From NCBI RefSeq assembly GCF_019029495.1, contig NZ_JAERQM010000005.1, forward strand, positions 1-64,000: 64,000 bases of DNA, in the 5' to 3' direction. This DNA is from Falsiroseomonas oleicola (GTDB lineage Bacteria; Pseudomonadota; Alphaproteobacteria; Acetobacterales; Acetobacteraceae). Made by a program: the position numbers and the translations under genes. Positions within the stretch are counted from its first letter, which is position 1. Each line of letters begins with the position of its first letter. The notes below the pieces were generated by a model, which worked only from the letters and a program-made list of their open reading frames with translations, was not told the DNA's origin and did no database searches. Positions 35,068 through 43,778 of this stretch are shown here, piece after piece.

Positions 35068-36422
35068 GAATTGTCGTTGTTGGTGGTGGCCCTGCCGGCA
35101 TCCGTGCCGTGGAACAGCTCGTCCGGGCCGGCGTGACGCCGATCTGGATCGAGGAAGGCCCCGATGGCGGCGGCCGCATCACCCAGCGCCCGCCTCCCGG
35201 CTTCACCCGTGACCATGCGGCGCTCTACGGGGCCGATGCCGGCCGCGCCCGGCGGCTGCATGCGACGCTGGATGCGATGAAGCCGCGCACGGATTGGCGG
35301 CCGGACACGCTGGTCTGGAACATCCGGCCGCAGGACAAGGTGCTGCACACCCTGACCAACGGCGCCGCGCAGGGGGAAGTGGCCTATGACGCGCTGATCC
35401 TCTGCACCGGGGCGATGGACCGGGTGCTGCCGCTGCCGGGCTGGACCCTGCCGGGCGTGACCACATTGGGCGGCGCCCAGGTGGCGCTGAAGTCGCAGGG
35501 CGTGGGCATCGGCGCCAATCCCGTGCTGATCGGCACCGGGCCGCTGTTGTGGCTGACCGCGCTGCAATATGCCAAGGCCGGGGCGAAGCCCGCCGCCGTG
35601 CTCGACACCACCGATTTCCTCACCAAGGCGCGCTTCGGCGCCGGCATGCTGTGGAACCTGCCGACGCTGCTGCGCGGCATGGGCCTGTTCGCGCAGCTCA
35701 AGCTGCGTGGCGTGAAGCTGCATGAGGACATCACGCCGCTGGCGATCGAGGGTGTGGATGGCGTTACCGCCGTGCATTGGCGCGACGCGGCCTGGAAGGA
35801 ACATGTCACCCCCTGCGATGCCGTTGGCATGGGCTGGGGGCTGAAGCCGGAAGCGCAACTCGCCGATCTCGCCGGCGTGCCCTTCGACTATGACGCGACG
35901 CAGCAGAACTGGGTGCCGCGCAAGGATGTCGCCGGCCGCGCGCCGGTGGCGGGCGTCTATCTCGCGGGCGACGGCGCCGGCATTGGCGGGGTGGAGGTGG
36001 CGGAACTCGCCGGCGCGCGGGCGGCGCTGGCCGCGCTGGGCGATGCGCATCTGCCTTCCGACATGGCGCTGACCCAGCATCTGGATGGACGTCTGCGGAC
36101 GGAGCGGCGCTTCCGCAAGGCGCTGGAACAGGCCTTCCCCTATCCGGCGAAGCTCGCCGCACGGATGGAGGACAGCACCTCCGTCTGCCGCTGCGAGGTC
36201 ATCACGGCCGGCGAGTTGCGCGCCGCGGCGGCGGCCGATGCGCCGGAGGTGAACCGCGCCAAGGCCTTCTCCCGCGTCGGGATGGGCCGCTGCCAGGGGC
36301 GGCTCTGCGGCACGCCGGCGGCCGCCGTGTTGGCCAAGGCGCTGTCGGTGGAGGTGCCGGAGGTGGGCCGCCTGCGCGGCCAGCCGCCCGTGAAACCGGT
36401 GCCTTTGCAACAGGTGGGCTGA
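35064..36422 (+). CDS. FAD/NAD(P)-binding subunit with BFD-like cysteines (complex 2)
   Basis: A 452-residue paralogue of the set 1 subunit. It shows MRIVVVGGGPAGIRAVEQL at the N-terminus, LCTGAMDRVLPLPGWTLPGV, YLAGDGAGIGGVEVAEL, and the C-terminal SVCRCEVITAG with GMGRCQGRLCG for a BFD-like cluster. The recycled segment LPLPGWTLPGV mirrors IPGWTLPGV in set 1, showing common ancestry. Its stop overlaps the start of the next DAO gene by one base. Confidence 0.92.
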   Translation: MRIVVVGGGPAGIRAVEQLVRAGVTPIWIEEGPDGGGRITQRPPPGFTRDHAALYGADAGRARRLHATLDAMKPRTDWRPDTLVWNIRPQDKVLHTLTNGAAQGEVAYDALILCTGAMDRVLPLPGWTLPGVTTLGGAQVALKSQGVGIGANPVLIGTGPLLWLTALQYAKAGAKPAAVLDTTDFLTKARFGAGMLWNLPTLLRGMGLFAQLKLRGVKLHEDITPLAIEGVDGVTAVHWRDAAWKEHVTPCDAVGMGWGLKPEAQLADLAGVPFDYDATQQNWVPRKDVAGRAPVAGVYLAGDGAGIGGVEVAELAGARAALAALGDAHLPSDMALTQHLDGRLRTERRFRKALEQAFPYPAKLAARMEDSTSVCRCEVITAGELRAAAAADAPEVNRAKAFSRVGMGRCQGRLCGTPAAAVLAKALSVEVPEVGRLRGQPPVKPVPLQQVG

Positions 36423-37540
36423 TGATCCAGGCGGATGTGCTGATCGTCGGCGGCGGCGGCGCGGGAACCTCCGCGGCGCTGCATCTGGCGAGGCGCGGTG
36501 TGCGCGTGGTGCTGCTGGAACGCGGCCTGGTCGGCGGCCAGGCCACGGGGGTGAATTACGGCGGCGTGCGCCAGCAGGGCCGCCACCCCGCCGGCATTCC
36601 GCTGGCGCGCAAATCCCGGGAAATCTGGTCGCGCATCAGGGAGCTGACCGGTTCGGATGTGGAATTCGACCCCTCCGGCCATCTGAAGCTGGCGCGCAGC
36701 GCGGCGGATGAGGCGGAACTGCTGCGCTGGAACACGCTGGCTGTCGAACACGGCCTGCGCCCGCGCATGATCGGCCGCAATGCGATCCGCGAGCTGTATC
36801 CGCATTTCAGCGACGTCGTCATCGCCGGCAGCCTGATGGAGGAGGATGGCAGCGCCAATCCACGCCTGCTGGCGCCGGCCTTGGCCCGTGCGGCGCGCAA
36901 GGCGGGCGCGGATATCCGCGAAGGCCATGCGGTGACCGGGCTGGAACATGACGGCACGGATTTTCGCCTGCTCGCCAATGGCACGCGCTTCGCCGCGCCC
37001 TGGCTGCTGAACTGCGCCGGTTTCTGGGGCGGCGAGATCGCGCGCCAGTTCGGCGAGGCGGTGCCGATCGAGAAGCTGCACCCGAACATGCTGGTGACGG
37101 AGCCGCTGCCCTATTTCCTGCGGGAAAGCCTCGGCGTGGTCGGCGGCGGGCTCTACATGCGCCAGATCGCGCGCGGCAACATCATCTTCGGTGGCGGGCG
37201 TGGCGAAAGCGATGCGGGCATCACCTTCACCCGCCCGCGCCCCGACGCGGCCTTCGAGGTGATGCGCAGCGCCATCGCGGTGATCCCGCGCCTGGAACAT
37301 GCCATGGTGATCCGAAGCTGGTCCGGGACGGATGGCACCTTCGCGGACCATTTCCCGGTGCTCGGCCCGTCCCGCACCACGCCCGGCCTGATCCACGCCT
37401 TCGGCTTCTGCGGCGAGGGCTTCCAGACCGGACCCGGTGTCGGCGCCGTGCTGTCCGAGCTGGTGATGGATGGCGTCACCGACGTGCCGCTGGAGGCTTT
37501 CGACATCGGACGCTTCACGGCGGCGCAAATAGCGGTCTAA
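36422..37540 (+). CDS. DAO-family FAD oxidoreductase (set 2, second paralogue)
   Basis: A 372-residue flavoprotein: DVLIVGGGGAGTSAALHLAR (GGGGAG 10-15), GLVGGQATGVNYGGVRQQGR for flavin contact, LLNCAGFWGGEIARQFG, and the C-terminal MVIRSWSGTDGTFADHFPVL. It is directly coupled to the FAD/NAD(P) subunit gene and is therefore the best candidate for the catalytic subunit of complex 2. The DAO at 31978 would then be an additional enzyme or an alternative catalytic subunit. The peptide-type receptor gene follows after 32 bases. Confidence 0.9.
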   Translation: MIQADVLIVGGGGAGTSAALHLARRGVRVVLLERGLVGGQATGVNYGGVRQQGRHPAGIPLARKSREIWSRIRELTGSDVEFDPSGHLKLARSAADEAELLRWNTLAVEHGLRPRMIGRNAIRELYPHFSDVVIAGSLMEEDGSANPRLLAPALARAARKAGADIREGHAVTGLEHDGTDFRLLANGTRFAAPWLLNCAGFWGGEIARQFGEAVPIEKLHPNMLVTEPLPYFLRESLGVVGGGLYMRQIARGNIIFGGGRGESDAGITFTRPRPDAAFEVMRSAIAVIPRLEHAMVIRSWSGTDGTFADHFPVLGPSRTTPGLIHAFGFCGEGFQTGPGVGAVLSELVMDGVTDVPLEAFDIGRFTAAQIAV

Positions 37541-37572
37541 GCTCCCCGGCAAGGCAAACGGGGAATAATTTC

Positions 37573-39135
37573 ATGCGGGGATTTCGGGCGGCGCTGCTGG
37601 GCAGCGCCATGGCCATTGCGTCCGCTATCGGTCTGCACGGCGCGGCGCAGACGCAGACGGCACCCACCTTGCGCGTCGGCATGGCGGCGCAGGATGTCGG
37701 GCGGCTTGATCCGCACTTCGCCGTCTCCACCATCGACCGCGTCGTCGTCGCCTGGATGTTCAACGGGCTGGTGCGCTTCAAGCCCGGCTCCATCAACCCG
37801 GCCGAGATCGAGCCCGATCTCGCCGAGCGTTGGGAGAGCAGCGCCGACGGCAAGACCTGGACCTTCCATCTGCGCCGTGGCGTGCAGTTCCATGGCGGCT
37901 TCGGCGAGCTGACGGCGGAGGATGTCGTCTTCTCCCTGCGCAAATCCGGCACCGCCGCGACCAGCGCCTTCGCCGCCGACTACCGCGCGATCGAGAGCAT
38001 CGAGGCGGTGGACAGCCACACGGTCCGCATCGTGCTGCGGGAGAATATCCCGAGCGTGCTCGGCATCCTGACCAATTATTCGGGCGGCTACATCGTCTCC
38101 AAGCGCGCGGTGGAACAGCGCGGCGACACCTTCGTGCGCAACCCCATCGGCACCGGCCCCTTCGCGCTGGACCGCGTGACGCCGAACCAGTCGGCGGAGT
38201 TGGTCGCGCATGCACAGTATTTCCGTGGCGCGCCGCAGATCGGGCGGATCAGCTATCGCTTCATCCCCTCCGACGCCTCGCGCGATCTCGCCTTCCAGAA
38301 CCGTGAGCTGGACCTGAATTACGGCCGCGCCGACCAGACCTGGGTGAACCGCACCCGCGCCGTACCGAACACGGTGGTGGATGTGTTCGAGCCGGGTGAA
38401 CTGGCCATCATCAGCCTCAACACCCGCCAGCCGCCCTTCAACGACATCCGCATCCGCCAGGCGATGGCGCATGCGGTGAACCGGTCGGAGCTGGTGCGCT
38501 TCCGCGGACAGGATGTGGCGCGCGAGGGGCAATCCGTGGTGCCGCGCGGCTATCTCGGCTTCAGCAACGACAACGGGCTGTTGCCGGCGGACCCCGCGCG
38601 GGCGCGGGCATTGCTGGCGGAGGCCGGGCATCCGAACGGCATCACCATCCGCGCCATCCACACGCAGTTGCCGGAAATGCTGAACATGATGCAGGTGGTG
38701 CAGCAGCAGCTGCGCCGCGCCGGCATCACGCTCGATCTGCAGGTGGTGGAGCACGCGACCTTCCACCAGCAGATCCGCCAGGACCTGTCGCCGATGGTCT
38801 ATTACTCCGCGGCGCGTTTCCCGGTGGCCGATATCTACCTGACGCAGTTCTTCCATGGCCGGTCGCGCGTGCGCACGCCGACGGCGGTGACGAACTTCTC
38901 GCATTGCGACCAGGCCGACAGCCAGATCGATGCGGCGCGTGTGAGCACGGATGTGGAGGAGCAGAAGCGCCTCTGGGCCGAGGCGCAGCGCATCCTGGTG
39001 CAGAATGTCTGCGGTGTGCCGCTGATCGAGACGCTGCTGGTCTTCGCCCGCCGCGACAATCTGGACTATGGCTACGAGCTGCGCGGCTCGATGAGCCTCG
39101 GCCCGCTCATCACCGAAGCGACGCGGCTGCGGTGA
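37573..39135 (+). CDS. ABC transporter substrate-binding protein (SBP_bac_5) of the oxidase locus
   Basis: A 520-residue periplasmic receptor. The signal contains FRAALLGSAMAIASAIGLHG, then LRVGMAAQDVGRLDPHFAVS, KTWTFHLRRGVQFHGG and TAEDVVFSLRKSG. It is related to the receptor at 27405-28916. GGGGA lies before the ATG. It is the first of four transport genes that complete the operon begun by the oxidases. The imported substrate is probably a small amino-acid conjugate, opine, imino acid or short peptide; this is inference from gene context. Confidence 0.92.
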   Translation: MRGFRAALLGSAMAIASAIGLHGAAQTQTAPTLRVGMAAQDVGRLDPHFAVSTIDRVVVAWMFNGLVRFKPGSINPAEIEPDLAERWESSADGKTWTFHLRRGVQFHGGFGELTAEDVVFSLRKSGTAATSAFAADYRAIESIEAVDSHTVRIVLRENIPSVLGILTNYSGGYIVSKRAVEQRGDTFVRNPIGTGPFALDRVTPNQSAELVAHAQYFRGAPQIGRISYRFIPSDASRDLAFQNRELDLNYGRADQTWVNRTRAVPNTVVDVFEPGELAIISLNTRQPPFNDIRIRQAMAHAVNRSELVRFRGQDVAREGQSVVPRGYLGFSNDNGLLPADPARARALLAEAGHPNGITIRAIHTQLPEMLNMMQVVQQQLRRAGITLDLQVVEHATFHQQIRQDLSPMVYYSAARFPVADIYLTQFFHGRSRVRTPTAVTNFSHCDQADSQIDAARVSTDVEEQKRLWAEAQRILVQNVCGVPLIETLLVFARRDNLDYGYELRGSMSLGPLITEATRLR

Positions 39136-39157
39136 GGCCGGCAAAGGGGGACGGAGC

Positions 39158-40099
39158 ATGACAGGCTTCGTCCTGCGCCGCCTGCTGGCCGCCGTGCCGA
39201 CGCTGATCGCGGTGCTGACGCTGGTCTTCATCATCGTCCGCATCGTGCCCGGCGACCCGGCGCTGGTGATCCTGGGGGATCAGGCGACGCCGGAGGCGAT
39301 CGCGGCGCTGCGCACGCGGCTGGGCTTGGACCGGTCGCTCTGGGCGCAGTATTTCAGCTTCATTACCAGCGCGCTGATGGGCGATTTCGGTGTTTCCATG
39401 GTCACCGGCCGTTCCATCACGGCGGAGGTCGCGGCGGTGCTGCCGCATACGCTGGATCTCACCATCGCCTCCATGATCTTCGGCGTGGTGGTGGGCGTGC
39501 CGGTGGGCATCTGGGCGGCGCTGAACCGCAACGGCGTGGTGGATGTGGCGGCGCGCGTGCTGTCGCTGCTCGGACTGTCCTTCCCGGTCTTCGTCTCCGG
39601 CATTTTTCTGCTGCTGGCCTTCTCGCTGCACTGGCGGTGGTTTCCGGTGATTGGCGGCGCGGACCTGTCGGACTATGGCGACCGGCTGCACAAGCTGGTG
39701 CTGCCGACCATCGCGCTCGGCCTCATCATGGCGGCCTACATCACGCGGGTGACGCGCAGCGCCATGCTGCAATCGCTCGGTGAGGACTACATCCGCACCG
39801 CGCGCGCCAAGGGCGTGCCCTGGCGGCGCGTGGTCTGGGTGCATGGGCTGCGCAATGCCTCCATCCCCATCGTCACCGTGGTGGGGCTCTATGTCGGGAT
39901 TCTTCTGGGCAACTCGGTCCTGACGGAAATCGTCTTCAACAGGCCGGGCCTTGGGAAGATCATCGTCGGCGCGCTGAACCAGCGGGACTACACGATGCTC
40001 CAGGGGCTGATGGTGATCTACTGCTTCCTCATCGTCGTCGTGAACCTCATCACCGATTTGCTGTACGGCGTGATCGACCCACGGGTGAAGGCGGAGTGA
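39158..40099 (+). CDS. Peptide ABC transporter permease (DppB-type)
   Basis: A 313-residue permease. It opens with a helix and IIVRIVPGDPALVILGDQAT, typical of DppB. Its coupling loop is DYIRTARAKGVPWRRVVW, then GLYVGILLGNSVLTEIVFN. The ribosome site GGGGGACGGAG is strong. It overlaps the next permease at the shared base 40099. Confidence 0.93.
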   Translation: MTGFVLRRLLAAVPTLIAVLTLVFIIVRIVPGDPALVILGDQATPEAIAALRTRLGLDRSLWAQYFSFITSALMGDFGVSMVTGRSITAEVAAVLPHTLDLTIASMIFGVVVGVPVGIWAALNRNGVVDVAARVLSLLGLSFPVFVSGIFLLLAFSLHWRWFPVIGGADLSDYGDRLHKLVLPTIALGLIMAAYITRVTRSAMLQSLGEDYIRTARAKGVPWRRVVWVHGLRNASIPIVTVVGLYVGILLGNSVLTEIVFNRPGLGKIIVGALNQRDYTMLQGLMVIYCFLIVVVNLITDLLYGVIDPRVKAE

Positions 40100-40977
40100 T
40101 GAGCACCACACAGGAACTCGTCGCGCCGCCCGCGCCCAGTGGCTGGAAGCGCGCGCTGGGCAAGGCGCGCAGCAATCCGACCACGGCGGTGGGCGTCGTG
40201 ATCTGCCTGGTCATCATGGCGGCCGCGATCTTCGCGCCATGGCTCGCGCCCTATGACCCGGCGGAGCAGGACATCTTCAACCGCCTGCAGCCGCCCTCCG
40301 CCGACTTCTGGCTCGGCACCGACCAGTTCGGCCGCGACATCCTCTCCCGCCTGATGTGGGGCGGGCAGATCTCGCTGACCGTCTCGCTCGGCGCCATCTT
40401 CGCCGCCGCCATCATCGGCGGCGCCATCGGCCTCGTCTCCGGCTATATCGGCGGCAAGTTCGACCTGTTCGTGATGCAGGTGATGGATGTGCTGCTGTCC
40501 TTCCCCTCGCTGATCCTCGGCCTGATCGTGGTCGCGCTGCTCGGGCCGGAGCTGGTGAACCTGGTTGTGGCCATCGCGCTGACCGCCATCGCCCCCTTCG
40601 CCCGCGTCGCCCGCGCGCCGACCATGGCATTGAAGGAACGCGCCTTCGTGGAAGCCGGCCGCGCGCTCGGCTTCAGCCATGCCCGCGTGCTGTTCCGCCA
40701 TATCCTGCCGAACATCCTGTCGGAGGTGATGGTGATGGGCACGCTGTGGCTCGCCACCGCCGTGCGCGTCGAGGCCTCGCTGTCCTTCATCGGCCTCGGC
40801 GTGAAGCCGCCGACGGCGACCTGGGGCGGCATGACGCGCGACGGCTTCGAGAACATCCTGGATGCGCCCTGGCTCGCCGTGTTTCCGGGCATCGCCATCC
40901 TGCTGCTGGTATTGGGGCTGAACATGGTGGGCGACGGCCTGCGCGACGCAACCGACCCGAAGCTGCGCAATGAGTGA
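40099..40977 (+). CDS. Peptide ABC transporter permease (DppC-type)
   Basis: A 292-residue permease with the DppC pattern: a cytoplasmic lead, first helix VGVVICLVIMAAAIFAPWLA, FWLGTDQFGRDILSRLMWGG, coupling loop ALKERAFVEAGRALGFSHAR and SLSFIGLGVKPPTATWGG near the end. The start is ATG at 40099; a GTG one codon earlier overlaps the ribosome site. It overlaps the ATPase gene by eight bases. Confidence 0.93.
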   Translation: MSTTQELVAPPAPSGWKRALGKARSNPTTAVGVVICLVIMAAAIFAPWLAPYDPAEQDIFNRLQPPSADFWLGTDQFGRDILSRLMWGGQISLTVSLGAIFAAAIIGGAIGLVSGYIGGKFDLFVMQVMDVLLSFPSLILGLIVVALLGPELVNLVVAIALTAIAPFARVARAPTMALKERAFVEAGRALGFSHARVLFRHILPNILSEVMVMGTLWLATAVRVEASLSFIGLGVKPPTATWGGMTRDGFENILDAPWLAVFPGIAILLLVLGLNMVGDGLRDATDPKLRNE

Positions 40978-41944
40978 ACCTGTTCTGGTTGTAGACGGGC
41001 TGCGCAAGCATTTCGTCGCCAAGAAGGGCTTCCCCACGCCGCGCACGGTGCGCGTGCGCGCGGTGGAGGACATCTCCTTCACCATCCATGCCGGCGAGGC
41101 CTTCGGCCTGGTCGGCGAATCCGGCTGCGGCAAGTCCACTGCCGCCCGCGCGCTGCTGCGGCTGATCGAGCCTGATGCCGGCACCGTCACCTGGAAGGGC
41201 GAGAACGTCCTCACCGCCAAGGGCGCCGCGCTGAAGGCGCTGCGCCGGCGCATGCAGATCGTCTTCCAGGACCCCTATTCCTCGCTCGATCCGCGCCAGT
41301 CCATCGGCGCCGCGCTGATGGAGCCCATGCATGTGCATGGCCTGGCGGAGGGCCAGGAAGCCCGCCGCCGCGCCGCCGCCTTGCTGGAGGAGGTAGGGCT
41401 GCCGCCCGCGGCGCTCGATCGCTTCCCGCATGAATTCAGCGGCGGCCAGCGCCAGCGCATCGGCATCGCCCGCGCGCTGACGGTGGAGCCGGAGCTGATC
41501 GTGGCGGATGAGCCCGTCTCGGCGCTCGATGTCTCCGTGCAGGCGCAGGTGCTGCTGCTGATGCAGGACCTGCGCAAGCGGCGCGGCCTGTCCTTCCTCT
41601 TCGTCAGCCACGATCTTTCGGTCGTGCGCTGGTTCTGCGACCGCGTGGCGGTGATGTATCTCGGCCGCATCGTGGAGGAAGGGCCGGCCGGCCGCGTGCT
41701 GGCGGACCCGATGCACCCCTATGCGCAGATGCTGCGCGATGCCTCGCCGATTCCGGACCCGTCGCGGCGCGGCGTGCTGCCGCGCATCATCGGGGAGATC
41801 CCGTCCGCGGCGAACCCGCCGCCCGGCTGTCCCTTCCACCCCCGCTGCGTCCACGCCATGCCGCAATGCTCGGTGCAGATGCCGGCCTGGACAGCGGCGG
41901 CAGGCGACAACCAGGGCGGCGTCGCCTGCCATCTGCACGGCTAG
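40970..41944 (+). CDS. Peptide ABC transporter ATP-binding protein (DppF-type)
   Basis: A 324-residue ATPase. It has Walker [10 protein letters not shown] (49-57), Q-loop VFQDPYSSLDP, signature FSGGQRQR, Walker B LIVADEPVSALD and the C-terminal CPFHPRCVHAMPQC motif. Its DppD-type partner is encoded at 33127-34110, inside the oxidase genes. The stop lies one base from that of the convergent reductase gene, so no conventional terminator separates them. Confidence 0.94.
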   Translation: MSEPVLVVDGLRKHFVAKKGFPTPRTVRVRAVEDISFTIHAGEAFGLVGESGCGKSTAARALLRLIEPDAGTVTWKGENVLTAKGAALKALRRRMQIVFQDPYSSLDPRQSIGAALMEPMHVHGLAEGQEARRRAAALLEEVGLPPAALDRFPHEFSGGQRQRIGIARALTVEPELIVADEPVSALDVSVQAQVLLLMQDLRKRRGLSFLFVSHDLSVVRWFCDRVAVMYLGRIVEEGPAGRVLADPMHPYAQMLRDASPIPDPSRRGVLPRIIGEIPSAANPPPGCPFHPRCVHAMPQCSVQMPAWTAAAGDNQGGVACHLHG

Positions 41945-41945
41945 A

Positions 41946-42968
41946 TCAGGACTCGGAAAAACCCTCCAGCACGATCTTGCCGCGGGAGGTGGTGCTCTCG
42001 ATCGCGGCATGGGCGCGGCGCAGATGGGCGGCGGTGATCGGGCCGTAATGCTCGGCCAGCGTGCTGCGCAGCGTGCCGGCCTCCAGCATGCGGCTGACCT
42101 CCACCAGCAGGTCGTGCTGCGCCTGCATGTCGGCTGTCTTGTGCATCGGGCGCGCGAACATCAGCTCCCAATGCAGCGAGGCCGCCTTGGTCTTCAGCAT
42201 GCGGATATCGGGCGGCGACTTCGGATCATCGATCAGGCAGATGGCGCCCTGTGGCGCGATGATCTCGCAGATCGCCGGCCAATGCGCCTCGGTATGCGTC
42301 GTGACGAAGATGGCGGAGACCGGCACGCCCAGCGCCTTGGCCTGCGCCGCCAGGTCGCCCGCATGGTCCAGCACGTCATGCGCGCCCATCTGCCGCGCCC
42401 AGTCCATCGTCTCCGGCCGGCTGGCGGTCGCCACCACGCGCAGGCCGGTGAGCTGGCGGGCGAGCTGCACGGCGATGGAGCCGACGCCGCCCGCGCCGCC
42501 GATGATGAGCACCGCCTCGTCGCGCTTCACTGTGTCGCGCGCAATGCGCAGGCGGTCGAACAGCGCCTCCCAGGCCGTGATGGCGGTCAGCGGCACGGCG
42601 GCGGCCTCGGCGAAGGACAGGTTGGCCGGCTTCGGGCCGACGATGCGCTCATCCACCAGATGCAGTTCGGCATTGGTGCCGGTGCGGGTGATATCGCCGG
42701 CGTAGAACACGGCATCGCCGGGGCGGAACAAGGTCGCGTCCGGCCCCACCGCGCGCACCACGCCAGCGGCATCATAGCCGATGACCTTCGGCGTGCCGCC
42801 CGGATCGGCGCGCATCCGCACCTTGGCATCCACCGGGTTCACGGAGATGGCACGCACCTCCACCAGCAGATCGCGGCCGGTGGGCGGGGCGGGGTCGGGC
42901 AGGGTCACGTCGATCAGGGCCTCCGCATCGGTGATCGGCAGGCTGCGCGTATAGGCGACGGCTTTCAT
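41946..42968 (-). CDS. Zinc-type alcohol dehydrogenase/quinone reductase-like protein (MDR superfamily)
   Basis: A 340-residue MDR protein. It has an N-terminal GroES-like domain (VEVRAISVNPVDAKVRMRA, GYDAAGVVRAVG) and an NADPH fold with LIIGGAGGVGSIAVQLARQL. The usual catalytic Cys/His zinc ligands of alcohol dehydrogenases are not seen, so it probably belongs to the zinc-free quinone oxidoreductase-like branch annotated as ZADH/YogA. It may reduce quinones or reactive enones. The ATG at 42968 follows GGAGAA. Its long leader contains a hairpin at 43107-43127. Confidence 0.88.
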   Translation of the reverse strand: MKAVAYTRSLPITDAEALIDVTLPDPAPPTGRDLLVEVRAISVNPVDAKVRMRADPGGTPKVIGYDAAGVVRAVGPDATLFRPGDAVFYAGDITRTGTNAELHLVDERIVGPKPANLSFAEAAAVPLTAITAWEALFDRLRIARDTVKRDEAVLIIGGAGGVGSIAVQLARQLTGLRVVATASRPETMDWARQMGAHDVLDHAGDLAAQAKALGVPVSAIFVTTHTEAHWPAICEIIAPQGAICLIDDPKSPPDIRMLKTKAASLHWELMFARPMHKTADMQAQHDLLVEVSRMLEAGTLRSTLAEHYGPITAAHLRRAHAAIESTTSRGKIVLEGFSES

Positions 42969-43106
42969 GGACTGTTCTCCGGTCTGCGCTGGGGAAATGG
43001 ACCCGGCCTGCGGCATTGAAAATGACCCTGTCCGATAAAACACGCTCAGCCGGGGGGCTCCATCTTGGCCCGAGGCGCAGCGGCCACGGTGCCCCTTCGG
43101 GCGCGC

Positions 43107-43127
43107 GAGCCGGTCCGCAACCGGCTC
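43107..43127. repeat. Perfect 8-bp hairpin in the reductase leader
   Basis: GAGCCGGT, loop CCGCA, ACCGGCTC. If the reductase promoter lies in the AT-rich part beyond 43140, this stem would be in its 5-prime leader, about 140 bases before the start codon. It may be a leader structure or a weak terminator. Confidence 0.4.
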
Positions 43128-43190
43128 CATGATGGGGCGGAATCAAAACGATAATTCGTTGTTGCTTGGGAAAGGCAAACGTAATTCTCT

Positions 43191-43227
43191 CGTTAACTTT
43201 ACAAATAAAGTATTGATAAGGTTAACG
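43191..43227. promoter_or_regulatory. Two GTTAAC sites exactly 30 bases apart
   Basis: CGTTAAC (43191-43197) and GTTAACG (43221-43227) form a perfect 7-bp inverted pair whose centres lie 30 bases apart, about three helical turns, in the promoter of the pilus operon. This geometry suits cooperative binding of a regulator on one DNA face. Confidence 0.4.
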
Positions 43228-43242
43228 GGTGCACGGTATGGT
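43213..43242 (+). promoter_or_regulatory. Possible sigma-70 promoter of the pilus operon
   Basis: TTGATA (43213-43218), 18 bases, then TATGGT (43237-43242), followed by the pilin start at 43302. The minus-10 box is weak. The right GTTAAC lies between the boxes, as a repressor site would. Confidence 0.3.
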
Positions 43243-43301
43243 TGCAAATAAGCAGGGCGCCACACCGTTCTGCTTCACGATACATGCCGAGGAACATGAC
43301 C

Positions 43302-43778
43302 ATGAAGCGTCTTCTTCTTTCCATGACCTGCCTTGGATTCACGGCGCTGGCCCTGCCGGCCTTCGCGCAGACGGCGACCGGCACCATGGCCGTGGCCGCC
43401 GACGTCACCGCGGTCTGCACGATCTCGGCCACCAGCCTGACCTTCGCGGGCTATTCCCAGACGGTCGACACGGACACGACCGCCACCGCGACCGGCCAGT
43501 GCACCGGCACCAGTGGCACCCTGAACTTCACCGTGGGTGAGGGCGCCAACTATGCGGATGGCAGCCGCCAGGTCACCGACGGCACCAACTTCCTCACCTA
43601 TCAGGTGGCCGAGTCCGTCGGCGGGGCCGACCTGGTTGTCGCCGACCTGGTGGACATCGAGATCAGCCCCGAGCTGGGTGCCGGCTCCACCACGCTCTAC
43701 GGCCGCATCCCCGCGGGCCAGGGCAACAGGCCGGCCGGCGCCTATGTCGACTCGGTCGTCCTGACCATCAACTGGTGA
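43302..43778 (+). CDS. Spore coat U domain pilin (Csu-like major subunit)
   Basis: A 158-residue secreted protein. The signal ends at ALPAFAQ. The mature part begins with TATGTMAVAADVTAVCTI and has an early Cys pair (VCTISATSLTFAGY, GQCTGTSGTLNF) and a C-terminal donor-like strand, AYVDSVVLTINW, as in archaic chaperone-usher pilins of the CsuA/B type. GAGGA eight bases before the ATG at 43302 favours it over the ATG at 43296. First gene of a four-gene operon; its stop codon ends on the first base of the chaperone start. Confidence 0.87.
   Translation: MKRLLLSMTCLGFTALALPAFAQTATGTMAVAADVTAVCTISATSLTFAGYSQTVDTDTTATATGQCTGTSGTLNFTVGEGANYADGSRQVTDGTNFLTYQVAESVGGADLVVADLVDIEISPELGAGSTTLYGRIPAGQGNRPAGAYVDSVVLTINW

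Larger units (their letters stand above)
42969..43301. promoter_or_regulatory. 333-base divergent control region with an AT-rich half
   Basis: No gene is visible. It separates the reductase (leftward) from the pilus operon (rightward). The left half is GC-rich and carries a hairpin. From about 43141 to 43300 it is strikingly AT-rich for this genome and holds two GTTAAC palindromes and a plausible promoter for the pilus genes. Confidence 0.6.

Noticed and set aside
37546-37567. CCCCG...CGGGG inverted repeat before the receptor gene at 37573, as a terminator
   Set aside because: It has only five pairs with a 10-base loop and overlaps the ribosome site. Too weak to claim, and the genes are co-directional.
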